Assembly (NCBI GenBank): GCA_043554545.1
Contig: CP121337.1
Span: 2,356,001-2,420,000, forward strand
Length of the DNA stretch: 64,000 nucleotides
Direction of reading: 5' to 3'
Origin: UBA7330 sp043554545
GTDB taxonomy: Bacteria; Bacteroidota; Bacteroidia; Cytophagales; Cyclobacteriaceae
Part shown: piece after piece, positions 34,968 to 44,263 of the stretch
How positions within the stretch are numbered: the stretch's first letter is position 1
Layout: each line of letters begins with the position of its first letter
Notes under the pieces: generated by a model
Databases searched by the model: none
What the model saw: the letters and a program-made list of their open reading frames with translations, nothing else
Told to the model about the DNA's origin: nothing
Position numbers and translations under genes: made by a program

Positions 34968-35986
34968 CAACATCTTTAGTTACAGGAGGAGCAGGTTTCA
35001 TTGGGTCACATGTCGCAAGACACTGTTTAGATATGGACCATAAAGTAATCGTTTTGGATGACTTGAGTGGAGGGTTTGAAGATCATCTACCAGATGGATG
35101 CACTTTTATTAAAGGTTCTATCACAGATCATGAATTACTTGAAAAGCTATTTGAGCAATATCATTTTGATTATGTATATCACCTGGCTGCGTATGCCGCT
35201 GAAGGGCTTTCGCATTTTATTAGAAGATTCAATTACACCAACAATTTAATTGGCAGTGTAAACCTGATTAATGAATCAGTCAAACATAATATTAAGTGCT
35301 TTGTTTTTACCTCGTCAATTGCAGTATACGGTGCAGGTCAATTACCTATGAATGAAGACATGACCCCAATGCCGGAAGACCCATACGGTGTATCAAAATT
35401 TGCGGTCGAACAAGACTTAAAAGCGGCTCATGAAATGTTTGGTCTGAATTTTGTAATCTTTAGACCGCACAATGTATATGGAGAAAATCAAAATATTGGG
35501 GATAAGTATCGCAACGTCATCGGAATCTTCATGAATCAAATCATGCAAGGAAAATCTCTTACCATATTTGGTGACGGTACTCAAACCAGGGCTTTTAGTT
35601 ATATAGATGATGTTGCTATACCCATCAGCCAGTCTGTAAATGTTCCCGAAGCATACAATCAGGTATTCAATGTTGGTGCAGACAAGCCATATTCTGTCAA
35701 TGAATTGGCTGAAATTGTGTGCAAATCACTTGGTTCCAAGGCAGATATAAATCATTTACAAGCAAGAAACGAAGTATTACATGCCTACGCAGATCATAGT
35801 AAGGTCAATAAGTTGTTTCCACCCAAAGGGATTTCCCTTGAAGAAGGAATTACACGAATGGCCAATTGGGCCATGGTAGTAGGATCACGTGCCAGTCAGG
35901 AATTTGAAAATATAGAAATAAGTAAAAATTTACCCGAGGGCTGGCAAGTAGCCACCGAAACACAAAAAAATATTGATGTTGCCTGA
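34964..35986 (+). CDS. NAD-dependent sugar epimerase/dehydratase
   Basis: 340 residues, extended SDR. SLVTGGAGFIGSHVARHCLD is the Rossmann glycine motif, VYHLAAYAAEG and CFVFTSSIAVYGAG hold the catalytic Ser/Thr, and DPYGVSKFAVE the YxxxK pair. FRPHNVYGENQNIGDKYRNV and IFGDGTQTRAFSYIDDVA fit the UDP-glucose 4-epimerase/UDP-glucuronate epimerase group. It supplies an activated sugar for the operon. The start overlaps the previous stop by 4 bp and its end overlaps the next gene, so translation is coupled. Confidence 0.88.
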   Translation: MTTSLVTGGAGFIGSHVARHCLDMDHKVIVLDDLSGGFEDHLPDGCTFIKGSITDHELLEKLFEQYHFDYVYHLAAYAAEGLSHFIRRFNYTNNLIGSVNLINESVKHNIKCFVFTSSIAVYGAGQLPMNEDMTPMPEDPYGVSKFAVEQDLKAAHEMFGLNFVIFRPHNVYGENQNIGDKYRNVIGIFMNQIMQGKSLTIFGDGTQTRAFSYIDDVAIPISQSVNVPEAYNQVFNVGADKPYSVNELAEIVCKSLGSKADINHLQARNEVLHAYADHSKVNKLFPPKGISLEEGITRMANWAMVVGSRASQEFENIEISKNLPEGWQVATETQKNIDVA

Positions 35987-37253
35987 GATCGACATATTGG
36001 AAAGCAACGAGGTTATTTCTTCAGGGACTAATGGGTCTGACCTATTAAATGCCTCACGGGAAAAAATCAAAGTTTTACAAACCATTCGCCAGGGTCAAAT
36101 TGGTGGTGGGGAAACACATGTATTGGATCTCGTGTCAGGAATGGATCGCGACAAATTTGAAGTTGAAGTTCTATCATTTACTGATGGTGAGATGGTAGAT
36201 CGATTGTCTGATTTAAATGTAAAATGTCATATAATTCATACGGAAAGAGCTTTTGATTTTGCTGTTTGGAAGAAAGTGAGCAGCCTTTTTAAGGAGCGGG
36301 ATTTCGACATGATTCATTCCCATGGCACAAGAGCTGCGTCTAACACTCTCTGGAGTGCACGGTCACAAAACACTCCAATGATTTATACCGTACATGGCTG
36401 GTCCTTTCACCCTGATCAGGGTAAAGTTGTACATACATTGAGAGAAAAATCAGAATCACTTCTTACCTCAAAGGCAGATATCACCATCAACGTCTCTAAC
36501 CATAATAAAGAAGAAGGGATAAAACTTTTAGGATTAAAAGAAAGTCTTGTTATACCAAACGGCGTCGATTTAACCAGGTATAATATTGCAAATATTAAAG
36601 ACATTAATTCTACCCGGTCTGAGTTAAACATACCTTCTGACGTACCCGTGGTAGGTTTTATCGCCAGGTTTACTAAGCAAAAATCTCCTTCGAGTTTTAT
36701 CAAAGCAGCCTCAGAAATATTAGAAACCTTTCCCTCAACCATTTTTTTAATGGTAGGTGATGGTGAATTGAAAGAAGAAGCTATTCAGCTTTCTGAATCC
36801 TTAGGCATTAAAAACAGTTTTAGATTTCCAGGCTTTCGAACAGACGTTCCTGAACTACTATCCATTATTGATATCTACTGCCTCCCCTCTTTATGGGAAG
36901 GGTTACCCATTGGTGTTTTAGAAGCTATGTCCATGCGTAAAGTCGTTGTGGCGTCTTCAGTAAATGGAACTGCTGAAATTATAACCGATGGAGAAAATGG
37001 CTTTTTATTTAAATCTAATCATATCACTCAGCTTGTTGAAAAAGTTTGCTTATGCCTAAGTAATCCATCACTTATGGAAAAAATATCTGAAGAGGCAAGA
37101 AGAACGATAGAAAAAAAATATAATAAAACCAAAATGGTTAGCAGAGTCGAAACCTTGTATACTCAGGTTTATGACTCAAAAAAAACAACATTCAATACCA
37201 TTAATAATAACATAAAAACCAAATACTTGAGAAGGTCAAGTCACAAGAAATGA
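35976..37253 (+). CDS. Glycosyltransferase family 4
   Basis: 425 residues from ATG 35976 (a TTG one codon earlier is less likely). It overlaps the epimerase stop by 11 bp. GT-B fold: KVLQTIRQGQIGGGETHVLD at the N-terminus, DMIHSHGTRAASNTLW, LVIPNGVDLTRYNIAN. The C-terminal nucleotide-sugar site is PVVGFIARFTKQKSPSSFIK, DIYCLPSLWEGLPIGVLEAM (the Ex7E pattern) and FLFKSNHITQLVEKV. It probably adds a later sugar of the repeat unit. Its stop overlaps the start of the giant secreted esterase by 4 bp, which is an unusual partner for a cytoplasmic glycosyltransferase. Confidence 0.92.
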   Translation: MLPEIDILESNEVISSGTNGSDLLNASREKIKVLQTIRQGQIGGGETHVLDLVSGMDRDKFEVEVLSFTDGEMVDRLSDLNVKCHIIHTERAFDFAVWKKVSSLFKERDFDMIHSHGTRAASNTLWSARSQNTPMIYTVHGWSFHPDQGKVVHTLREKSESLLTSKADITINVSNHNKEEGIKLLGLKESLVIPNGVDLTRYNIANIKDINSTRSELNIPSDVPVVGFIARFTKQKSPSSFIKAASEILETFPSTIFLMVGDGELKEEAIQLSESLGIKNSFRFPGFRTDVPELLSIIDIYCLPSLWEGLPIGVLEAMSMRKVVVASSVNGTAEIITDGENGFLFKSNHITQLVEKVCLCLSNPSLMEKISEEARRTIEKKYNKTKMVSRVETLYTQVYDSKKTTFNTINNNIKTKYLRRSSHKK

Positions 37254-40200
37254 ATAAGTTAATTTACACCGCATCTATTTTACTGGGTTTTTTAATGACA
37301 AATGTTGTTAATGCTCAAACACAGAATTTCCCATCAACCCAACCCGCATGGGGACAGTTTGGTCAATGGGGATACACCAGTGACGGAACAAATTGGAATA
37401 CAGAGGACTTTGAAGCATTCATTTACAAGAGTATTCCTTATCGATTGATGCCGCCTATAGGTCAGACTGAAGGTGAAGTAGTATATGACCATGCAACGGA
37501 TACCTGGTCATTTGCGGATCCAAACGCTAAATATCCCCTATTCCTGTTTCTACACGGCCTGGGTGAGCGTGGAGAAAGAAATCCTTATGACCATCCCAAT
37601 TTTGGCTTGATTGGTAACAATAATCGGCAATTGCTGCATGGAGGATCAAAATTTAGAAATGCTGTTAATTCCGGCGAATTTCCTGGCTATATTCTGGCAC
37701 CTCAAACATTTTTTGGATATTTCAATGGAAACCTTGGTATATATATTACTGAAATCATTGAACATCTTATTGCCAATAATCAAGTGGATCCTAATAGGAT
37801 ATATGTCAATGGACTATCTGCAGGAGGTCGAGGTACCTGGGAGTTAATGGATATTAACCCAAATATGTTTGCCGCAGGTATTCCGATGTCTGCCGCCTAT
37901 TCTCAATATTATGATTGGATTCCCAGACTAAAATATACGCCCATTTGGCTTTCTCAAGGTGGCTTAGATAATAATCCCACTCCTTCAACTGCTGAGCAAT
38001 TGTTGCAAAATTGGGAAAATGCCGGAGGAGAAATGCGCTATTTTTATTTACCTAATGCTGGTCACTCAACCTGGAACCCTACTTGGGATCACCCTGATTT
38101 TTGGTCCTGGGTCAACAGTAAAAGTAAAAACCAGCCAATGATTTTTTACCAAAGAACTGAATTTTGTCCAAATGAAAATGTTACTGCCCTTATCGGATTT
38201 ACTGCTGGATTTGATGGATATGAATGGCGTGAAGACGGAGTAACCATTAATGGTGCAGTTGGAAATGAATTGTCAATAGATCATTATGGCACATTTCAAG
38301 GAAGGTTCAGACGCGGATCTGTTTGGACAGAGTGGTCAGACCCGATAGTTATCTCTTCAAAAGGGGTAACACCAAGTCCTGAAATCGTAACGAAGGGCAC
38401 AAGTACAAATATACTCCCAGGACTTGATGGGACAACATCGGTGACACTTGAAGTACCTGATAATTTTGTGAGTTATCAATGGATTAATACAGCTAACCCC
38501 GGTGTAATTCTTTCTACTTCAAATGAGCTTACAACATTCACAGGAGGCTTTTATACGGTACAGGTGACTGAAGAGTTTGGCTGCCAAAGTTCATTTTCAG
38601 ACCCATTTGAGGTTATTACTGTTAATGGGTCAGGTATCCCCGACACGCCTACCAATCTTTTTGCTTTGGCAAATTCTGTAACCGAAATACAACTTACCTG
38701 GGATGATAACCCTACTCCTATCTACAATGAGCTTGGGTTTGAAATATATCGCAGCGAATCCACAGGAGGTCCATACTCATTGATCCATGTAACAGGACCT
38801 GATGAGCTTTCCTATCTGGATCAAAATCTTGAAAGTGGTGTGACCTATTCGTATGTAATACGATCATTCAATGATGATGGGGCTTCTGTAGCCTCGAATG
38901 AGTCAACGGAAACAACTTTTCTTGACACAGAACCCCCAAGTGCACCAAGTAACTTAAGAATTACTTCTACTTCATCAATTAGTATTAATATTGAATGGGA
39001 CGAATCTATTGATAACGTCGGGGTATTTGCTTATCAAATTTACAGTGGGGAGACACTGCTTAGTACCGTAAGTGGTACTACGCTTTCAAAAGAAGTTTTT
39101 GGACTCAATCAGGAATCCCTTTATAATTTTACAGTAAGGGCTATAGATTTAGAGGAAAATATGTCCTCATCCAGTAACCAGGTAACCGGAGCCACTGTTA
39201 GTACGGGGGTCTATTATTCTTATTATCCAGGTGAGTTTAGCTCCTTGCCAGATTTTGATGCCTTGTCTCCTTCACAAATAGGTGTACTAGATAATTTCAA
39301 TATCGATCCATGGGAAAATACTGATAATTTCGCGGTAAAATATACGGCTACAATTAATATCCCGCAGAGTGGAAATTATACATTTTATACCTCATCCGAT
39401 GATGGATCTGCCTTATACATTGATGAGTTCAATTCCGCAAACCGTATTGTAAATAATGATGGGTTACATGGGACCAGAGAAAGAAGTGGTTCACGATATT
39501 TGGTAGCCGGACCACATCCGATTTATGTCACATTCTTCGAAAGAACCGGTGGCGATGTCTTACAAGTCAGATGGAGAGGGCCTGGAATAAGCAAGCAATA
39601 TATTCCTGAAAATGTATTAAAAGATGAATTTTCTTTTCCAGTACCACCTGCCACTCCTTCTGAGATAAATGTTACTGCATTGTCGTATGACGAAATATCC
39701 ATTTCATGGAGTGATGAAAGTGATAATGAGAGTGGATTTGAAATTTATAGGGCGTCTGATGTAAATGGACCCTATCAAATCGTGCATACCGCAAATGAAA
39801 ACATAACAACCTATACTGACAATAATGAATTGCTGCCTGAGACTACTTATTACTATAAGATAAAAGCAATAGGATCAACGGGTGAATCAGCGTTTTCAGC
39901 TACAGCTAGTTTTAGTGAAATGGCTCATTGGTCATTTAATAATTCATTTGCTGATAGTTCTCCAAATGGAGAAATAGCTGACCCTGTAAATTCACCATCA
40001 TTCTCTAGCACTGAGTTTAAAGAAGGCACACATTCCTTGCAACTAAATGGAAGCGGAGCATATGTTCACGTGGCTTCTACCACCAATTTATTACATAATG
40101 CTTTCTCCACCAGAACTCATAGCCTATGGATCAAAACCAACGATCCCTCCACAAATCAAGCTATTTTTGAAGAAGGGGGCGGTACAAATGGTTTGGTCAT

Positions 40201-43200
40201 TGGAATTATGAATAATGAGATATTCTCTTCCGTACGAAATGGTGGAAGTGGATCTCAACAGGTCATATCAGCACCTTTTTCATCAAGAGAATGGACACAT
40301 GTTGCTGTTGTTTTTGATAATGGAAAATTTAGCCTTTACCTGAATGGAGTATTGGCAACAGAAATGGGGAATACGGGCTATAATACGGTAAATAGCCATG
40401 GCAATGATCCTGGACTGGGAAATGTGAACGGTAGTATGGCCTACAATGGATCGCTTGGTAGCTTTAACGGTTATATTGATGATCATTTTGTCTTCAATAC
40501 CGCACTTACAGCTCCTGAAATTTCAGGCTTAATTAGCTATCTTGACTTCAATACTTCTGCTACTACTTTACCATTACCTACTCCTCCAGCAGGCGTTACA
40601 AATCTCGCAGCCACAGGTTCCTCTCCCCTTTCGATAGACTTGAGCTGGACGGAAAACAGTGACAATGAACTAGGATTAAAAATTTACAGGTCTGCCCTTG
40701 TAAGCACGAACTATAAACTAATTGCAACAGTAGATGCAAATGTGAATACTTATTTGAATGATGGGTTATTCCCAAACACCACGTATTACTACAAGGTTGT
40801 TGCATTTAATGCTGGTGGTGTTGATGAAACACCTGAAGAACAGTCCACCTCAACACTCAATAATCTTCCTGTAATAGTAGAAATAGATGATCTTTCAATC
40901 AACTATACGCAACCTAGTACAATTGATTTAAGTGCCACGGATTTGGATAACAATCCCTTGACTATCAGCTATACTGTGGATCCTACAAGTGCCACAAGTT
41001 TCACAAATTTAATTGACAATGGGGATGGTACAGCTACGATAGAATTTGATCCTACACTCAGCGATCAAGGCACTTATGCGTATGCTATTAGAGCAACAGA
41101 TTCATTCGGTGGGTTTAGTGAAGAGTTATTCGAATTAACCATCAATGATAATTTTGATCCTGTCATTGCTGCATTTACCAATCCTGAGGTTGAGGAAACC
41201 TCATCAGGACAAATCATTATTTCTGCCACAGATCTGGATGGAGAGCCGATTACATTTTCACACAACGGACTACCCACATTTGCTACATTTAATGACAATG
41301 GTGACAACACTGCTACTTTTACATTCAATCCAGGGTTTTATGATGCTGGCACTTATGAAATAGAAGTTATTGCAAAAGACAACAGAACACCCGCTGGGTC
41401 AGATACAGAGATTATCACATTAACTGTAACTGACAAGGACTCTTATAACTATGTATACGTTAACTTCAATGGACCAGGTGGAGGCTCTTTTAATGAAGAA
41501 GCTCCCTGGAACAATACTGATGCACGACCAAATGTTAATGGACTTACCTATCAACTCAATGATCATGAAGGCAATGCTAGTGGTATCGAGATGGAACTTG
41601 TTGATTCATGGGGTCCTGCATATGATGGATTTGGAAATAATTCAACCGGGTGGAGTAGTAGCCTGTATCCGAGTAATGTAGCACGTTCCTTCTACTTCCT
41701 TTCGGATAACAATGTGAACCAGATTGTATTTAGAAACCTTGATGATGACTATAAATATGCATTTACTTTTTATGCAGGTCGTGAAACATCAGATACAAGA
41801 TCAACCAGTTTTACCATAAATGGTGAAACAGTTTCCTTAAATGGAGGTAACAATACGACAAATACCATATCAATCGACAACATTGATCCAATCAGTGGTG
41901 AGATCACGCTTGACGTACAAAAGCTAACTGGTTCTTTTTGTTATCTAAATGCAATGGTCATTGAATATTATTTGAATGATGGAAATGTTCCAGAAGCTCC
42001 TTTAAATATAGAATTGGTAGCTGTCTCTGGTTCACAAATTGATCTTACCTGGGATGATGGATCTCCAAAAGACAAGGGTTACATTATATACAGAAGTGAA
42101 AATGGAGTGGATTTCGATGTTATTGACACTCTAGGTCAAGCAGCCCGAAGCTATTCTGACGACGAGCTTATTGGCAATACCAACTACTCCTACTATTTAA
42201 CTTCTTATAATGACATTGGTGAATCTTTACCAACGGATATTCAAACTATTGAAACCCTCAATGCTCCTCCTACCATTATAGAAGACTCCCAAGTCTATGA
42301 AATAGTCGGTGGAGAAAGCCTAAACATATTCGTTTTGGCTCAGGATGCTGAGGGAGAGGCCATTACATTTACTGCTGACAACCTTCCAACATTTGGTACT
42401 TTCTATGACTATGGAACTGGATATGCTGTTATCAGTTTGCAGACTAACAAAGAGGATGTGGGTTCATACATAATTACTGTAAATGCTACGGATGAAGACG
42501 GTAATTCAAGTTCAATCGATTATCCCGTAGAAGTGTTAGAGTATTTAACAATATCACACTACGTGAATTTCACGAACACTCAGCTTTCAAGTCCTACTCC
42601 ATGGAACAATATGCAACTTTCTTCAGCATCAGCAGGATCCTCGATTGCACTTAATGACGAATACAATCGAGCTACATCAATACAAGTAACATTGGTAAAT
42701 AGCTGGGGAGGAATCAATACATTAGGTGTCAACACAGGAGATGATTCAGGGATATACCCGGACAATGTAATGCGCTCTTCTTACTATACGCAAACATCAC
42801 AGACCGTTGAAGTTAGTGGCTTAAGTCAAGATAGTCTTTACAACTTCACTTTCTTTGGTAGTAGAGGGTCTGTTACTGACTCAAGGCCTACTAACTACAT
42901 TATAAATGGAGCAATGGTAACTTTAAATGCAGGTAGCAATTCTTCAAATACAATAAAGTTAAACTCAATTGCACCAGACTTAAACGGAACCATCAACATT
43001 ATCATTCAACCAGGTTCCGGTTCAACTTATGGGTACTTAAATGCCATGGAAATTTCTGGTTATTTGGATGATGGTATACCAAGTAGTCCATCTGACTTTC
43101 AGGTATTTGCATCATCTAAGACTTCCATTGGTTTAAGCTGGACAGATAATTCTTCCAACGAGACTGGTTTCGAAATATACAGATCGTTTCAGCCCAATGA

Positions 43201-44236
43201 CAACTTTGTTTTATTACAAACCACTGCTGCAAATGTTACCTCCTATGAAAACACAGGCTTATCCGCAAATACTGCGTACTATTATAAGGTAAGAGCTGTG
43301 AATGAAACAGGGATATCATTGTATACGGATATTGAAGGCGCTTCTACACTTTATCATTCCATCTATGTGAACTTCACAACAGATACTAGTCCAACAACTC
43401 CCGCTATTTGGAACAACACCAGTGAAGAACCAATAGATGGATATGATTTTACAGTAGCAAACCTCCGAGATGATTCAGGGAATAATACTGGGATCAATAT
43501 GGAATTTAGTGGACAACCAAATTTCGATTTCAATACGTTGGGAACTGTGACGGGCGATAACTCAGGTATTTACCCAGATGAAGTATTGATGGAATGTTAT
43601 TATGTTGATGCCAAATCGGCACCAGTAACACTTAAAGGATTAAATATCAATTTTAAATATAATTTAATCTTCTTTGGTAGCAGGTCAGCATCTACAACTA
43701 ACCGAACAACAGCTTATACGGCTGATGGAGAAACGGTTATTCTGGATGCTAATGCCAACACCACTGAAACTGTTCAGATAAATGGACTAAGCCCCAATTT
43801 ATTTGGCGAAATCACCTTTGAAGTTTCCAACATCAATGGGACATCTACTTTTGGATATTTAAATGCAATTGTGATACAAGGGTATGTTCCGACCCTGAGT
43901 AGCAGTAGCGCAAGAATAGCAGAAGCAGAGGTTTCGGAAGTCAACGCCGAAGATATTATTGATGTCATAGTTCCTCTAAAAAATATAGTTGTATATCCTA
44001 ATCCAGTTGACCATGAGCTGAAAATTAATATTGAATTGGCTAGAGAGAATTCGGTATCAATGGAAATTATGGACCTTACTGGAAGGTCTATCATGTTACA
44101 GGATCTAGGTATTCTTAATCAAGGTCGTTCTGAGTACTCTTTTGATTTAAGAGGTCAAAACATGAACAGTGGTATTTACCTGCTTAAATTAACCTCAGGT
44201 ACTGAAACCAAAATGATTAAACTTATTAAGAAGTAA
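37250..44236 (+). CDS. Giant T9SS-secreted esterase with FN3, PA14, LamG and malectin-like domains
   Basis: 2328 residues with a signal peptide (ILLGFLMTNVVNA). Order by rough position: 28-300 alpha/beta-hydrolase (LFLFLHGLGERGERNPYDHP, nucleophile in VNGLSAGGRGTWELM, His in PNAGHSTWNP); FN3 at 462-560 and 562-648; PA14 653-787; FN3 800-888; LamG-like 890-1098; FN3 1112-1202; cadherin/Ig-like 1203-1395; a 150-residue malectin-like domain at 1400-1564; FN3 1580-1668; Ig-like 1672-1765; the same 150-residue domain at 1767-1935; FN3 1942-2030; third copy 2037-2213; T9SS type A sorting domain 2242-2328 (VYPNPVDHELKINI ... GIYLLKLTSGTETKMIKLIK). It should reach the cell surface or medium. It is coupled by an ATGA overlap to the glycosyltransferase operon, so it may modify or anchor the polymer. 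Confidence 0.88.
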   Translation: MNKLIYTASILLGFLMTNVVNAQTQNFPSTQPAWGQFGQWGYTSDGTNWNTEDFEAFIYKSIPYRLMPPIGQTEGEVVYDHATDTWSFADPNAKYPLFLFLHGLGERGERNPYDHPNFGLIGNNNRQLLHGGSKFRNAVNSGEFPGYILAPQTFFGYFNGNLGIYITEIIEHLIANNQVDPNRIYVNGLSAGGRGTWELMDINPNMFAAGIPMSAAYSQYYDWIPRLKYTPIWLSQGGLDNNPTPSTAEQLLQNWENAGGEMRYFYLPNAGHSTWNPTWDHPDFWSWVNSKSKNQPMIFYQRTEFCPNENVTALIGFTAGFDGYEWREDGVTINGAVGNELSIDHYGTFQGRFRRGSVWTEWSDPIVISSKGVTPSPEIVTKGTSTNILPGLDGTTSVTLEVPDNFVSYQWINTANPGVILSTSNELTTFTGGFYTVQVTEEFGCQSSFSDPFEVITVNGSGIPDTPTNLFALANSVTEIQLTWDDNPTPIYNELGFEIYRSESTGGPYSLIHVTGPDELSYLDQNLESGVTYSYVIRSFNDDGASVASNESTETTFLDTEPPSAPSNLRITSTSSISINIEWDESIDNVGVFAYQIYSGETLLSTVSGTTLSKEVFGLNQESLYNFTVRAIDLEENMSSSSNQVTGATVSTGVYYSYYPGEFSSLPDFDALSPSQIGVLDNFNIDPWENTDNFAVKYTATINIPQSGNYTFYTSSDDGSALYIDEFNSANRIVNNDGLHGTRERSGSRYLVAGPHPIYVTFFERTGGDVLQVRWRGPGISKQYIPENVLKDEFSFPVPPATPSEINVTALSYDEISISWSDESDNESGFEIYRASDVNGPYQIVHTANENITTYTDNNELLPETTYYYKIKAIGSTGESAFSATASFSEMAHWSFNNSFADSSPNGEIADPVNSPSFSSTEFKEGTHSLQLNGSGAYVHVASTTNLLHNAFSTRTHSLWIKTNDPSTNQAIFEEGGGTNGLVIGIMNNEIFSSVRNGGSGSQQVISAPFSSREWTHVAVVFDNGKFSLYLNGVLATEMGNTGYNTVNSHGNDPGLGNVNGSMAYNGSLGSFNGYIDDHFVFNTALTAPEISGLISYLDFNTSATTLPLPTPPAGVTNLAATGSSPLSIDLSWTENSDNELGLKIYRSALVSTNYKLIATVDANVNTYLNDGLFPNTTYYYKVVAFNAGGVDETPEEQSTSTLNNLPVIVEIDDLSINYTQPSTIDLSATDLDNNPLTISYTVDPTSATSFTNLIDNGDGTATIEFDPTLSDQGTYAYAIRATDSFGGFSEELFELTINDNFDPVIAAFTNPEVEETSSGQIIISATDLDGEPITFSHNGLPTFATFNDNGDNTATFTFNPGFYDAGTYEIEVIAKDNRTPAGSDTEIITLTVTDKDSYNYVYVNFNGPGGGSFNEEAPWNNTDARPNVNGLTYQLNDHEGNASGIEMELVDSWGPAYDGFGNNSTGWSSSLYPSNVARSFYFLSDNNVNQIVFRNLDDDYKYAFTFYAGRETSDTRSTSFTINGETVSLNGGNNTTNTISIDNIDPISGEITLDVQKLTGSFCYLNAMVIEYYLNDGNVPEAPLNIELVAVSGSQIDLTWDDGSPKDKGYIIYRSENGVDFDVIDTLGQAARSYSDDELIGNTNYSYYLTSYNDIGESLPTDIQTIETLNAPPTIIEDSQVYEIVGGESLNIFVLAQDAEGEAITFTADNLPTFGTFYDYGTGYAVISLQTNKEDVGSYIITVNATDEDGNSSSIDYPVEVLEYLTISHYVNFTNTQLSSPTPWNNMQLSSASAGSSIALNDEYNRATSIQVTLVNSWGGINTLGVNTGDDSGIYPDNVMRSSYYTQTSQTVEVSGLSQDSLYNFTFFGSRGSVTDSRPTNYIINGAMVTLNAGSNSSNTIKLNSIAPDLNGTINIIIQPGSGSTYGYLNAMEISGYLDDGIPSSPSDFQVFASSKTSIGLSWTDNSSNETGFEIYRSFQPNDNFVLLQTTAANVTSYENTGLSANTAYYYKVRAVNETGISLYTDIEGASTLYHSIYVNFTTDTSPTTPAIWNNTSEEPIDGYDFTVANLRDDSGNNTGINMEFSGQPNFDFNTLGTVTGDNSGIYPDEVLMECYYVDAKSAPVTLKGLNINFKYNLIFFGSRSASTTNRTTAYTADGETVILDANANTTETVQINGLSPNLFGEITFEVSNINGTSTFGYLNAIVIQGYVPTLSSSSARIAEAEVSEVNAEDIIDVIVPLKNIVVYPNPVDHELKINIELARENSVSMEIMDLTGRSIMLQDLGILNQGRSEYSFDLRGQNMNSGIYLLKLTSGTETKMIKLIKK

Positions 44237-44263
44237 TCGCTCTATAAGTAAGGATATATATTA

